From Eucalyptus grandis (Eukaryota > Streptophyta > Magnoliopsida > Myrtales > Myrtaceae), in NCBI RefSeq assembly GCF_016545825.1, contig NC_052614.1, positions 33,574,072-33,638,071 on the forward strand: a stretch of 64,000 nucleotides of DNA. The letters are read 5' to 3'. The notes beneath the pieces were generated by a model. The model saw only the letters and a list, made by a program, of their open reading frames with translations, was not told the origin of the DNA and did not search any database. The position numbers and the translations under genes are program-made. Positions 10,477 to 23,217 of this stretch are shown piece by piece (positions within the stretch are counted from its first letter, which is position 1; the number at the start of each line of letters is the position of its first letter).

Positions 10477-12037
10477 TGACATCCGAGATAATTTGGCTGA
10501 AAACTATAAAACAAGCACTTCTTGGGAGGCAACCCAAGCATTTTAATTATTATTTTTTTATTTATTGTTAAGTTTATGTTTTGCCAAAAAAAAAAAGATG
10601 AACTTTTCTTTATTTTATTCAGGTTAATTTTTTAGGGATCACATTTCAAGAGTTTAATTATCAAGGTCATCTATGAACTTATCTTACAACTAGGGAGTTT
10701 TCTTCTTCCTCTTTCTAATTTTCGCATTGAGGACACTGCTTCGTTCAAGTTTGGGGAGGAGACAAAAATTTTGGCTAAATTTTATTTTATTTTATTTTAT
10801 TTATCATGATTGCACTCCGGTTGTAAATTTTTACGATTCCTAGGAAAATTTAAATTATTTAAATTTGCAATTGAAGTGTGAGTTAATTTTAATTCCGATT
10901 ATGTTGATTCACTTACTGAGCACTAAAAGTCCTTAATTTTTGAATTGTGTGTAAATTTAGAGAACATTCATGTGAAGTATGTGATTTTCTTAAATTTCAC
11001 CTAAATCTTTGATTTTCTGATTTTCTCTTGAGGTGAAATCCTAAGCTAAATATAATTGAGAAAATGATTTAGGCAATTTTTGGATCGATTGAGCCTTTCA
11101 AGCTAACCTTATTTATTTATATCCCTAGTCACCCTGTTGCGTCTTAATTATTACCCAATTTTTCATTGGCATCCATATATATTTAGCCTAACTGTTATGA
11201 AATTATATCATTGTCCCATACCCTATGAATACGTTGATTTCTTTTGGGATAAAAAATTATTTGAGCTTAATAGAAATTTGGAAGGAAGGATGGAGTATGA
11301 AAAAAAAAAGTGATTGCAATGGTTGTTTGGGGTGTATAAAAAAAAATTGCTTTTATGGTTCCCTATTCAACTTTCAATTGAGTGAGCCTTTTGGATACCT
11401 AATGGGTTAGAAATTTTCATGCCATATTAAAAGGGACTTTAAGAGAAACTCCACCATAAAGCAATTCAAAAAAAAAAAAAAAAAAAAGAAAAAAAGAAAA
11501 AAGAAAAAAAAAGGAATGATGATATATGGTGGCAGAGAAATTATCTTGAAGGAGTGAAATTTGACAGTGACATTAGCTCTAATTAGATGCTAGAAATCAA
11601 CGTGTTGATGGACGATTTGAGCTTAAAATTCCCGTTATCTCACATTTAGCTCAGCCTTATGTTACAAACTGAGAAAAGTCCTATTGATTTTTGGTTGGAT
11701 AATTAGCTTACATTAGTGGAGAGAGGAATGAAAAGCAAACCTATGAGGTTTGGTCATAATTATTAAGAATTTTTAAGAGGTTGCATGTCAATGTGAATTT
11801 ATTTGGATTGCATATAATTCAAAAAAGATGATGACTCACACACACACACTTGGATCACATAATTAGAATTGGTCTTAACTTATAAATCAATTTTAATGTT
11901 TAGATGAAATTTGTGTTTTTATTTGAATTGTGAATTTGAGCAATTATGAAAAGATGTCACGGAGGAGGTTGTTATGTTGAGTATGTGTTATGTCTTGATT
12001 TTGCTCGAGGACTAGCAAAATGTTAAGTTTAGGGGTT
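10477..12037 (+). other. Athila 3' non-coding region
   Basis: Contains the Athila hallmark GGGAGGCAACCCAAGC (10526), an internal purine tract (GTTTGGGGAGGAGACAAAAA, about 10750), a (TTTTA)n run near 10783 and an A-rich tract at 11467-11512. No envelope-like frame is recognisable. The polypurine tract next to the LTR is the sequence around AAGTTTAGGGGTT (12025-12037). Confidence 0.65.
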
Positions 12038-13191
12038 TGATAACTCTATAAAAATAGAGTTATTTTACTTATTTTAGGCAACAATTAATGCAATATCTAT
12101 GAGAAAATATTTGGATTTCTTTCTGATTATTTGAATTTTCCTTGTTTATGCAGAATAATGAGATATAGAGAATATAAGAAAAAAATGACAAAAATCAGGA
12201 ATTCAAATCACGAAGTAGTGGAAGATAGATATCAAATCAGAATCATCTGATTTACTCCTGATTTTATGCGCAATTGCTTGGAGCTTGGATATATCCTCTA
12301 AATGGGAGAACATTGAGAGCTAGAGAGAGCAGTTAGGTTTTTGTTAGATCGTTTTTCATTTTTCTGAGAGTTTTTCAAGTATTTTAAAGAGAAGACAAAA
12401 TTTGTGACAAAATTCTTATTCTTTGATTCAAGATACTGGGTTTGATTTATATTTTTATTTCTTACTCTACTATGTTCTAATTTTCTTTTGTTAGGGCTAC
12501 GGTGTAGCCTAACTATGATGATGTGAATTTCATGATTTTTATGTTTTGCAATTGATTTCATTCATGTGAGTTATATATTTTTGTGCATAATGCTTTTGAG
12601 TGACTGGCCACTACTTGAATGATCTGATGTGCATGTTTGAGACTAAAAAGTGATAATATGCAATTGCTCATTATAATATATAACCATGAATTAAACGTGG
12701 ATAGAGATATACCATATTATTTGTGTAGCTTTCGGTGATAAGGTGATCCAAAAGACTCATTGTAAGCTGTGAATATTCATAGTTTTTAATACACTCATGT
12801 TTATTTTAATTCACATAGAAATATAGTTGATTAATAAACTGAGTAGGTTTGCTATACATAGAAATATGATATTAAATAGATTAGGAAAGTTTGCTATCAC
12901 ATGTTTGATATCGTTCTTGTACTCACAACAATCTGAAATTTATATCTAGTGGTTATGGTGAAATGAGATACTCTAACATATTTATCTGATTGATTTACTG
13001 CATTTAGTCTTTAAATTTTGTTTTTATTTATTTATTCTAAATTATATTTTGATATGTTAGATAAATTTTAGAATTAATTTATTTTAGTATTTAATTAGTT
13101 TATTAATCATCGATCTCCGTGGGATGATACTTTTTCTTATCATTATATTACTTGTTCGACACGTTCACTTGCGTTTAGAATTTTACGAACA
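12038..13191 (+). repeat. Athila 3' LTR
   Basis: Starts TGATAACTCTATAAAAATAG directly after a purine tract and ends TTTTACGAACA, giving TG...CA borders and a length of 1154 bp. The end carries the ACTTGTTCGACACGTTCACT signature seen in Athila/Tat LTRs. No second LTR exists in the window. Confidence 0.8.
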
Positions 13192-14862
13192 TAGAGCTTG
13201 TCTAGGCTCTAACTACACTAATTATTCACCTAAGATGCATCAGTAATTAATTAAATTCACTAAACCATTCTAACTATCCACCTAATCCTAGCTTTGTCTA
13301 AACTAATCAACCCATAAACATAATTAACTTACTAGCGAGGATTAGTGAGTTAAACTCACTTGATCGACGAATGGCTTGAATCAAATTGATGAGGACGAGG
13401 CGAGGAACGATCTACTCCAAAGCGGGCCTAGCTTTCGAGGCCGAGAAGCGGGCCAAAACTACCAAAACAACCAAAATAGCAGTGACGAGACTCACTTCTT
13501 CAGTTGTTGTTCGGTGGCTACAACGGCTGAACGGAGGCTCGGTTGAGGCGAGCAAGGGTCAAGATGGATGGAAGGGGTCGAATCGGGTCCAAACGGTGGC
13601 GGTGGAAGCTTCGGCGGTGGTCCATAGCGGCGGAGACAAGCTGGACAGCTCTGGCACGGGCCGAAGCAGCAAGTTGGGCGGGGGAACAGGCGAGACGGGG
13701 CTGGCGGTGAGGCGTGACGGCCAGGTGAGCGTGCGGAGCAGCGATGGCGTGCAATAGTGGTGACTTCGGCTTTGGTGAGCGACGATGACAGTGAGAGGAC
13801 TTGCTAGTTCGGCTGCTCTAGTCTTTAGAAGCTTGTAAAGCACAATGATGAAGAAGAAGGGGCTGGTCGACCACTTGAGGGGAAGGGGGAACCGGTTCAG
13901 CTAGTGGGGTCGGTTTTGGTCCCCTTGACCGGTCTCACCTCATCCCTTTGGCCTCCCACCAACTGGTGTCCACACAACAATCTTAGGCCAATTTACCCTC
14001 TTCTAGAAGCTTGAGAAGGTCCAAAATGTTGGGTCCAATGGGTGTTACAGATTTGCAAGGTTTTCCCCTCAATTGGACCTTAATTCCTCTTTAAATAAAC
14101 ACCAATCGGTCTCTATAAATTCAAATGTCAAGTCCTCAATTAAATTGGTATTTTTCCTTACCAATTGATCCATCTTTCTTCCCAATTGTGCGATAAAAAA
14201 TGGTCCCTGACAATTTCTGGACAAAAACGGCCCTACGATCCCAAAAAGTCTTGTTTTGCAGAAAAATCTTCTGAGACTGGGTTGACGTTCCTAAAATGAT
14301 TTGTGACATGACAGAACTTTCAATTTCTGAAATCGGATTTAAATTCGCGGTTAATTTCACTTTGGTGCATTTTTAGCGTGACCTAGGCTACTCGGTAGCT
14401 TTCAAAAATTTTTAGTGCAAAATGACCCGTGGTCAATTTTCTTCGAGCCACAATGAACCCACTTGACACATTAGCAATTCTCGGTTGTTATGAAAATCTC
14501 GAGGTTTCAAATACGGACATAGGGTACCAAAATGATAGAATAATCAGTCTAGTGCCGGTCGACGAGAATTTTCAACTTAGTGGAGTCACCCACGTTTAGC
14601 CACATATCTCAGTCGAAGCAATTTATCTCAAATCTCAAATCGATTTTTAATTGTGCCGTAATGATCTCTAAAGATGAGCACGATTGAGTGGCCGATTCTT
14701 GATCGAATTCTCAAATTTATTGCGTTAAAATTCCTTAATGGCTTCCTTAGATAATCTAGTTATCTCGAGAGTGATTGGCTCTGAGAACAGCCCTATAAGC
14801 ACGTCAATAAAATGCCCCATTATTTTAATTGAAAACAAAACTGAAAATCTGGGATGTCATAG
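13192..14862 (-). mobile_element. Probable Tekay/Del-type gypsy LTR fragment
   Basis: Read on the minus strand, a start like TATGACATCCCAG at 14861 resembles the TGTGAC-type start of Tekay/Del LTRs, and the GC-rich 13380-13850 segment with the following ACCGGTTC-rich stretch resembles their R/U5 region. The fragment is cut at 13191 by the Athila LTR. Open frames here (13386-13757 plus and minus-strand shadows) look like LTR composition, not genes. Assignment is from memory of the family and is uncertain. Confidence 0.4.
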
Positions 14863-16033
14863 TGCCAATTCGGCCATAAATCTTACAATTTGACCAATTT
14901 ATTATAATAAAATATTAGTGTCCTTTTCCCGTTTATGAATTTTTGTTTGATGCATGAACTTACAATTTATGCAATGTGGTCTCTGAACTAATTTATTCAA
15001 TGTCGCCTTCGAACAATTGGTAAATGTCCAATTTAGTCTCTAGTCTATGTGAAAATGACACAAATGGAAGGATTACATCGAATATTTATAAATAGTTTAT
15101 GAATCAAATTGAACAAATTAAAAGTTTGGGGATATCATTGCATAATGGGTCAAAATTTAGGGACATTGCATAAATTAAAAGTTTAGGAACGACATTACAT
15201 ATTGGATCGAAGTTCAAAAATTATTTGTGTTTTTATCCTTAATTTAAATGAGTGGGTCAGAGTCACTAGGAGTAAGACTTAATAAAGAAAAAAAATGGCC
15301 AATGAGTTGATTAGATGGAAAGTAGGAAAAAGCATACAATTATTAAGGTTTCATTTATTGCATTAAAAAATGTGACATTTATGAAAAAACATTTTGAAGA
15401 AGTCATTTTTTAAGAAAATGACAATATTTGATGGTTTTTGGTTAAAACTTAAAAATGAACCAAATTTTTTTCTGCTTTTGGTATTAACAATTTGATTTCA
15501 TTGTCCTAGGGAAAATTATCAAAAAATATTCTAATTCTAATTTTAATTTTTTTTTTTTTCCTTTTTCCTTTTCCTTCTTCTTTGGCCGGTTATTGACCAC
15601 ATGCGAGAGACAAGCACAAAGTGGTGGCTTAAGCCTTGCCAAAGCCCAACGAGATCATAGGGTGGGTTTGGTTCAACTTTGCAAAAGGGTTTTGGGTGTA
15701 ATGCAAATGCTAAAAGCTAAGTTATTTGGGATAATGTAAATTGTGTTTAATAAAAACTCTTTATAAAGAAACTTTGGTTTCAAGTAATGTTTGGTAAGAA
15801 AAAAAAAATTTATAATAGGCTTTGGCTGTATTTTTATATTAGATTTTATTAAAAAGAACTCAAACCTTTTGCTAGCTTTGGCGAAGGTTTATGGTCACCA
15901 ATGAGCCAATTCTAGTGTGACGGCCGAGGTCGCCCAACCTTAGGCGACTTTCGATCTAGGTGATGAGTTGTGAGGGTCACGCGAGGCCTAGGTGGCGGTC
16001 GCCCGAGGTTGTGCAACCTTTGGCGGAGGTTGC
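14863..16033. other. Transposon-derived filler upstream of the receptor kinase
   Basis: AT-rich repeated phrases (about 14880-15240: 'ttgcataa...aatt' words in both orientations) suggest MITE remnants. From about 15560 a T/C tract leads into GC-rich words (gaggtcgcccaacc) like those in the hAT interior at 3727-3945. No gene seen. Confidence 0.4.
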
Positions 16034-16914
16034 CTGGGTTGGCAAACCTTGCCGGTCTTTTGCCACCCAAATCAGGTCTTGCTAATCGCCCTCACATGAA
16101 GAAGATGAACAATTACAAGGAGGGGGCAAAATCGAAAAACTAAAGAATTCACGAGTATAGTTTTGGAAGGAAAAATATTTTAATCTTAGTTTTAACATTC
16201 TGCAGATGCTACTTCGAAATGCTGTATATGAGCAGTATTGGGCTTTTAGCATTTTGAAGGCTAGTATTTGGCAAAAGTTATTTCAAAATACTTGTCAAAT
16301 GCTCTAACATTTTTTTAAGGAGCGTTGAAGACTGAAAATCCCTTAAAATAAAAATTGAATTAAATGCAATCTCTAGGAGTCCTCCGCGAACCAATCGAAG
16401 GACTTGCCGGTCCCAACAGGCGTAAGCAAGAATGGCACGTGTTTCTCAATGCGAATTCTCGAGTAGAGGAGAAATCCCCTCCAGCCCATGACGGAAGAAG
16501 CAGCATCTCCTTCCCACCAGGAAATCGATATGCTACAATCGTATAAACCCCAGGTCAACGAAGAGCTAGCTCCGCCACCGCTGGCACTCAGCAAAGCACA
16601 TTTACCTCCGCCGTAAAAAAAAAAAAAAAAAAAAACAGCTACAAAGCTCGGTCCGAAAAACCTAACCAAAGTGATCTCTTGGACGTGCACTTGGGACGAT
16701 CGAGAAAGCAACAAAACTCTCCCGCAAATACAAGAAAGCGACAGATACAATGCTCCTCGCACAACCCAGCAAAGCAAGAATCATTAAAAAACCATATACA
16801 AAAGACAGATAGCGAAAGTCAAGAAAATCGAGAAAATCTGAAGTTGTCAAGACTCTCGGCCGGCCGAGAACAGCTAAGCAGCTCCACTCGTGGTTAGCAA
16901 AATGCATCGTCAGT
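16034..16914 (+). repeat. Receptor-kinase upstream region (block B, original copy)
   Basis: Colinear with 3129-5260 but without the 1.26-kb hAT element; it differs mainly by small substitutions and a longer A run at 16615-16635. It ends 80 bp before the receptor-kinase ATG, so it should contain the promoter. I could not place a TATA box with confidence. Confidence 0.85.
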
Positions 16915-16993
16915 CTCACCCCCTCCATTTGTCCCCTTCCGTCTGCTCTCCACGTCTTTAGCCCTCTCCCCCTTCGCCCCCTTCTCTCCTTTC

Positions 16994-19900
16994 ATGACCA
17001 TGGAGCGCAAGAAACCCGCCGGCTTGCAGTCGCGGCAGCGCTCGTGGCCCTCGTCCTGGCCGCCCAAGGCTTCGTCAGCTGCGGCGCCGGCGAGACCCAG
17101 AGCCTGATCAAGTTCAGGGGCTCCCTCTCGAACGCCACCGCGCTGAGCAACTGGGACGGCTCCGCCGACTCCCCGTGTACCGCCGCCGGCAGCAACTGGG
17201 CCGGCGTGTGGTGCAATAACGGCAGCGTGTGGCAGCTCAGGCTCGATGGGATGGGCCTCGGGGGCGGCCTCGACTTGGACTCTCTCGCCGAGCTGCCCAG
17301 CCTTCGTATCCTGAGCATCAAGGGCAACAGCTTCGAGGGGCCGATGCCAGAGGTGAAGAAGCTGCTGGCGCTCAAGTCGGTGACGATGTCGAGCAACCGG
17401 TTCTCGGGGCCGATCCCGGACGACATGTTCGACGGGATGAGGGCGCTGAAGATGGTGTACCTGGAGGGCAACATGTTCACGGGGCCAATGCCGAAGTCGC
17501 TGGCGCAGCTGCCAAGGCTCGTGAACTTGAACCTCGCCGGGAATCAGATCGGAGGGAAGATTCTGGATTTTCCGCAGATGGAGCTGCAGATGGTGAACTT
17601 GGCTGACAACCAGTTCGAGGGGAAGATACCTCGGGGGCTTAGCAACATGAACGCCTCCTACTTCGCAGGTGATCATCACTTTTTCTCATTTTTAACGACT
17701 TTCATGGCATACACCGTCAACATATGATTGTAGACGAGGCCGTTGGTTAGGGTATTTGCGGATTTCCGACTCAGGAATTGGATGTCTCCCGTTCAAGTAC
17801 CATCAATTTCGTTCGAACTCTTACGTGTCAAGGTTACTTGCATAATTCAATTGGGTGTCACGGGTTTTTTAGGATACTTCATGAGTTTCCAGATAGCCAA
17901 ATCTCTGCCCTATGATCTTGGATTATCGAAAAGGAAAAATCTTTAGTGTTTTAGTAACGCTTTCATCTTATCGACAGAAAATTATTCACGGTCTAGACTG
18001 TTTGTGTTATTTATGACGATTACGTGAAAAGTTTTACAGAATCACTGCTAAAGGACATGATTAAGATCACAGGATGATCTGGGATTATATTGTAACGCTT
18101 TCGCCAAATGCTCGCATGAAGCACGTCATGCATCGCACGTCATTCAACATATCTATAAATCTCTCTTTCTTTTTTATTGCTTATATAAATATCAATATTT
18201 ATTTCGTTGACAAAGTCGACAATTCACCTAACGAAGCTGCATTTCTTGTGGGCCTTATGACAATGATTTGGTGCGACTTGATCAAACTCGGTTTGCATTT
18301 TGACGGACCATTTGAAACTTTAGTATTTATTTTTATTGATATATATAACGTGTAATATTTTTCTTTGGTATTTATTTTGTACACTGTCGGTGGAAACAAA
18401 GATATATTTCACAAGCTTTGACATACAGTCATGTGTACAGTTGAGATATGAGAAGTCTCAAAATCGATTTCAATTTCACACATGGTTAGACGTAATGAAT
18501 GAAGTGAACCAATTTCTTATTAGCTTAATGAGCGGAGACATCTAACGAACTCTCGTGTGATCAAGCAGGGAACAAGGACTTGTGCGGGAAGCCTCTTCCC
18601 CCGTGCAAATCATCGAGGAAGCTACTCTTCATTGCCATCGGAGTTGGCGTCGCACTCGCCGTGTTGCTCATCGTCGGCGTCGTCCTATACAGGAAGAAAT
18701 CGAACATCCACGAAGCCCACCCCGTGAAGGTCCAAAGGGGGTTCGGCACCTACGATGCCGGGCTGGCGGACGCCCAGATAAACCACCAGCAGCCGCAGAT
18801 GAAGAAGAGAGGAGGAGATCACCAAGGGAAGCTGGTATTTGTGAGGAGCGACCGGGGGAGATTCGAGTTGCAAGACCTGCTCCGGGCCTCCGCGGAGGTG
18901 CTGGGCAGCGGTAGCTTCGGGTCGTCGTACAAGGCAGCACTGCTGGACGGGCCGGCGGTCGTCGTGAGGCGGTTCAGGCAAATGAACAAGCTCGGGAAGG
19001 AGGGGTTCTATGAGCACATGAGGAGGCTTGGGAGTTTGTCTCACCCTAACTTGCTCCCTCTAGTAGCTTTCTTTTACAGGAAAGAGGAAAAGCTCCTGAT
19101 TTCGGATTTTGTCGAGAATGGAAGCTTGGCCAGTCATCTTCATGGTATGTACTCGGTCGCATTAATTAGAATTCACTTATTAAATTCCTCTAGGAGAAAC
19201 GTATTAATTAACTAGAAATTTATTTGACTCTACTATGTACGGTGGAACCAAAGTCTTTTGTCTTCTTGGTTCTCGATGAACATCGGATTATCATTACATA
19301 GGCCACTCCAGACAGTTGATTTCTTCATGTACAGATGTATGTAGTCACTAAGAATGGTAATAAATGTGTATTTTGAATAGACAGTGTTGAACAAGTATTT
19401 TGTCCAATGAAATCTTGACAGTATTTGACTTTGGTTTATCGTAGCAAATCGTAGTACGGGACAACCTGGGCTCGACTGGCCGATTCGTCTGAAGATCGTC
19501 AAGGGAGTCGCAAAGGGTCTCGAATACCTCTACAAGGAGCTTCCTGTCCTCTCCTTGCCCCACGGTCACCTCAAGTCGTCTAACGTTCTTCTGGACCGGA
19601 ACTTCACACCACTCCTGACGGACTACGGCCTCGTGCCCGTGATCAACAAGGACCACGCTCAACAGTTCATGGTGGCGTTCAAGTCTCCCGAGTTCAGCCG
19701 CAGCGACCGCACGACTAAGAAGACCGACGTGTGGAGTCTCGGGATACTGATCCTAGAGATCATCACGGGGAAGTTCCCGGCCAACTATCTGAAGCAAGGG
19801 AAAGGGGCGAACGCCGACCTGGCGACGTGGGTCAACTCGGTGGTGAGGGAGGAGTGGACGGGGGAGGTGTTCGACAAGGACATGAGAGGGACGAAGAGCG

Positions 19901-20088
19901 GGGAGGGGGAGATGCTGAAGCTCCTGAAGATCGGCATGTGTTGCTGCGAGTGGGACATGGAGCGAAGGTGGAGCTTGAGGGAGGCCATGGAGAGGATCGA
20001 GGAGCTGAGGGAGAGGGATAGCGATGAAGAGTACTCGTCTTACGGAAGCGAAGGAGATTTGTACTCTTCTAGGGCAATGACGGAGTGA
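16994..20088 (+). CDS. Pollen receptor-like kinase (LRR-RLK, PRK family), pseudokinase, apparent 5' frameshift
   Basis: Exons 16994-17668, 18569-19144 and 19445-20088, with GT-AG introns and matching phases. Order: hydrophobic signal peptide, LRR N-terminal domain (SNWDGSADSPC...WAGVWCNNG), five to six LRRs, transmembrane helix (about residues 244-266), linker, kinase-like domain (about 330-600) and acidic tail. Phrases such as LDWPIRLKIVKGVAKGL, PHGHLKSSNVLL and KKTDVWSLGILILEIITGKF place it in the PRK family, which acts at the pollen-tube plasma membrane in perception of female signals and ROP signalling. Like its relatives it has HGH for HRD and DYG for DFG. Unusually, the beta-3 lysine is arginine (VVVRRF, about R359); the Gly-rich loop LGSGSFGS is intact. 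The ATGs at 16994 and 17000 are one base out of frame with the signal peptide (LAVAAALVALVLAAQG); the exon total, 1895 nt, is one short of a multiple of three. It is therefore either a 1-bp deletion near 17021 or a sequence error. Confidence 0.85.
17742..17860 (+). mobile_element. Possible tRNA-derived SINE head in receptor-kinase intron 1
   Basis: TTGGTTAGGGTATTTG (17743-17758) resembles a pol III box A and CGTTCAAGTACC (17790-17801) a box B, with about 35 bp between. No clear tail or target duplication was found. The rest of intron 1 shows nothing else recognisable. Confidence 0.25.
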
Positions 20089-21112
20089 CTTCTCCTTCTC
20101 GGTTACCCATTGATGGGCTGACTACGCTGCTCGACACTACTGTTCAAATCGTCTGTTATCATGTTGTTGAAGATTTATATATTGACTTGAGACAATAGTC
20201 CGACATTTATAGAAGAGTAATTGCATAGAGAAATCAAACTTGATGAACTATTTTACCAATGTTTAGCTAATTCTAAGTGCATTTGTCATTTAAATTTCAA
20301 GTTTGCTCCCAAAATCTCAAGCGTTTAAATTGGATTAGTCTTTTGCTTTTTCAGATTTAGAAGTTGAGATTTTCATTTTTACTTGAGCCCTTTGCGAGCA
20401 ACTCGCAACTCTCCGACTGCCGGATCTCGGCTGTGGTCATAGCAAAGGGGTCGTCACCATTGTTGGCAGCACCTTGGCTAGCGCTGCTTCCATTAGCTGA
20501 GCCGATTACTTTCGCCTCTCAACTTGGCTGAGAACAAGTTATTGGCATGCGCGACGATGACAACACTTGCCTAAAATGTCGAACTGGATTGGCTCTTGGC
20601 ACAGTTAGCTCTCCCTCCATTGCGAAATTCGCATTCTGTCTTGACTTTGTTAAATTGAACTTGAGTTGCTTGTCCTGGCCGTGTTATTCATTACAAGATT
20701 CAACTCTTAACATAGCCCCAAATTGTCTCGGTTTGAATTAAGGTTTGAAGAAGGGGGGAAATGGCTCAATTTATCTGAATAGGGTTTAAATTTTGCACAA
20801 ACTTGTTGGAACGACAGATTGAGAGTGCGGGAGCCACATTGGTCCCAAAAAACGATAAAATATTGCCATGTCGGATTTTGAGCGATTCAAATCGGCGATG
20901 GTACTTAAGTAATCATTTTTAACAAAAGTGGCACATAAGTGATATGTTGAAAAGTTTTGCCATTAAAGTGAATATTCTACGAAAAGTTATGGCTATTTTT
21001 CCATCAATAATCAATAGGAATATATTCAATAACTATCTATCATTTTGAATATATTGGTGTCGGATATACATGAAGTGGTTGCAATTATCAAGCGCAAGAG
21101 GCTAGATGCATG
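20089..21112. other. 3' flank of the receptor kinase
   Basis: 3' UTR, then AT-rich DNA. About 20800-21000 carries phrases of the 'gtacttaagtaatcatttttaac' type shared with MULE-like elements elsewhere in the window (51000-51120 and 59294-60472). A small frame at 20547-20741 has no recognised domain. Confidence 0.3.
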
Positions 21113-21496
21113 TGTTATGGGTCGATAGATCTAATGTTCTCTAACCCATGCGGCCTTAGGAATTTCTTCCTAAGTTAATTTTATTTACACTCGACTCACA
21201 AGGATCATAGAGAGAACTTTAAAGAGAGAAGCTCTTCTTGTATTTCACTTGTGAATGTGATAATACATTTTAGGGGAAAGAGGCCCCTATATATAGAAGT
21301 ACGGGGCTAGCCATAGCCGTTGATCTCTTTGATCTAACGGTGGGTGTTTAATCTCTTGCAATCATTACGTAGATGTACAATTAACACTCGAAAAAATCCT
21401 AAAACTTCAGGAAGCTGGAGGGTTGCTTGCTCATGAATGGGCCATGGCCCTCGTTTGGGAAACTTCTGGAGCGCTTCAATTTATCGAACCCTGACA
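21113..21496 (-). mobile_element. Solo LTR, copia-like
   Basis: On the minus strand it begins TGTCAGGGTTCG and ends ACCCATAACA. A promoter-like TATATATA lies at 21288-21295, with a CTCTCT-rich R/U5 region after it. It is flanked by CATG at 21109-21112 and 21497-21500, a 4-bp target duplication (palindromic, so weaker evidence). No internal region adjoins it. Confidence 0.6.
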
Positions 21497-22794
21497 CATG
21501 CTTGAATGCACATGAGTAATGTTAAACATAATGGAATTGATCTATTGGTTTAGTGTAATGCGCGTGGTCTATTCATCGGCCAACAAAGATTTGGCCAATC
21601 AGTGAGATTGTGGTTTTCTTTGAGACTATAAATCGGCCACTTTAAGATATTATTTGAGACAAAGTCTATTTAAGCCTTTTTTTTTTTTTTTTTTTGTAAA
21701 AATGACCCACTCCAAACCGTAATTTTTGCACACGAAAAGACCCTTGATTTGAAATCATTTCAAGAATAAGGGTCACTACGTAAAAGTTTCAAATAAAAGG
21801 AGTCAAATTTACAGAGGTTTTTCCATGATTAATAACTATTGGAGAGATCACCCGGTGATATATCTCACTTAAATAATGACTTTTTTCCAATGAATATTCA
21901 TAATGCCCCTTTGTAAAGTTAATGTGCTTGATACTTAAACCCCTCTCTCTAATATTGCCACAGTGTCTATTCAACATAATTTGATAGTGCACCTTATATT
22001 TACATAGATATCATTTTAAGGTATCATTATAGTTCGCTGTTATGATCTTATTTGTAACTGGAATTGTAAAGTAATCTATTAAAGAATCGTATCATCATTT
22101 CCAGCTATATATAATATAAATGATCAAGGTTGAGGCCATTTCTGCCCATAAATTATATTGTACTATTACATGTATAAATAAATGCAATCGTGCGCCATTG
22201 GGATCACTGGCATCTTCAAGACTCGATCGGTTAAAGTGTAAAATGGAGGGGCTTGGACAAGTCATTTCGTTCTCGGGCTCAACCCACCTAGTTAGGTTTG
22301 CTCAAAAGCCTAACTAGACCCAATCATGTTGATATTACAAATATTTAATATCTTCATCATCACGGATATGGTCATGGGGTATCATTTTGAGGCATAACCG
22401 CAGGCACAACGTACACAAGCCCTTCCCTTGATTAGTTCTATTTATAAACTTATACATCAGCATTGCACACAAGATATAGTTTTTTAGGTGTGAGATAAGT
22501 TAAGGCAAGCCGGATGGAAATTGATGCTAAAAATTCGTTTATAAGAAGGGTACAAGAGCAATTTTCGGGTGAATTTTAGACACCATGGGAAAGGGAGCAG
22601 ATCCCGTGGGAAAAGGAGGCACACGTGAAAAAAAAACGTGCATAATTTCACAGTGACATTTGATATTATGAGTATAGACAAAAATTTAATGGCTCCGTCC
22701 GTCCGTACCGAACAAACACTAAAAGAATGAACTATCATTTATTAAATTAGAAAAAAAATATGACTTCAGAATTTCTCTTTAGGCCCCATTTGTT
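21497..22794. other. Intergenic stretch
   Basis: AT-rich with a long T run at 21676-21697 and short frames without domains. Nothing supportable seen. Confidence 0.3.
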
Positions 22795-23217
22795 TTTTTT
22801 TATAAAAATTAATACCATGAAAAATTACAAACTAATACAATTGTAACAAATTTACTCCAAATTAATATAGATCACAAAAAACCTCAAGCTCTATTAGTTT
22901 CTGTTAAGGGTTAATATAATGAAAAATCATAAACTGGTACACTAGTGATAAATTTCCTTCAAACTAATTTTTCATTAAATTTTATCATCAAATTGTTAAG
23001 TTGGATGACACGTTATAGTTGATGGGTTTATTAATTTAGGGTTTTACTCTCTGTTTATTAAATGGGGTGATTTTTCGTGATATTAAGCAAATTTAACGGA
23101 TGATAAATTTATTACAAATATATCAGTTTAAGATTTTTTGTGGTCAAAAAATTAGTTTGGAATAAATTTGTTATGTATGTCTCAGTTTGAGGTTTGTCGT
23201 GGTATTAACTCTTTCGC
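22795..23217. mobile_element. MITE with long degenerate inverted repeats
   Basis: The left arm (from TTAATACCATGAAAAATTAC at about 22809) matches the reverse complement of the right arm (ending near GTCGTGGTATTAACTC at about 23195-23210) for about 110 bp. Similar words recur once more at 23225-23425, as a second partial copy. No coding capacity. Confidence 0.6.

Larger units (their letters stand above)
5261..13191 (+). mobile_element. 5'-truncated Athila-type Ty3/gypsy retrotransposon
   Basis: Runs gag, protease, reverse transcriptase, RNase H, integrase, a long non-coding 3' region and one LTR. Athila affiliation rests on the integrase tail ([15 protein letters not shown]), the phrase GGGAGGCAACCCAAGC just after pol, and the LTR start TGATAACTCTATAAAAATAGA. 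There is no 5' LTR or primer binding site: the element begins inside gag exactly where duplicated block A ends. Several stops and frameshifts make it non-functional. Confidence 0.9.

Noticed and set aside
13386..13843. Overlapping GC-rich frames on both strands
   Set aside because: Low-complexity, no domain, and inside a probable gypsy LTR fragment.
16894..17679. 261-codon minus-strand frame, the longest antisense frame near the receptor kinase
   Set aside because: Lies opposite a GC-rich LRR exon with G/C third positions, which commonly opens antisense frames; no domain or splice support.
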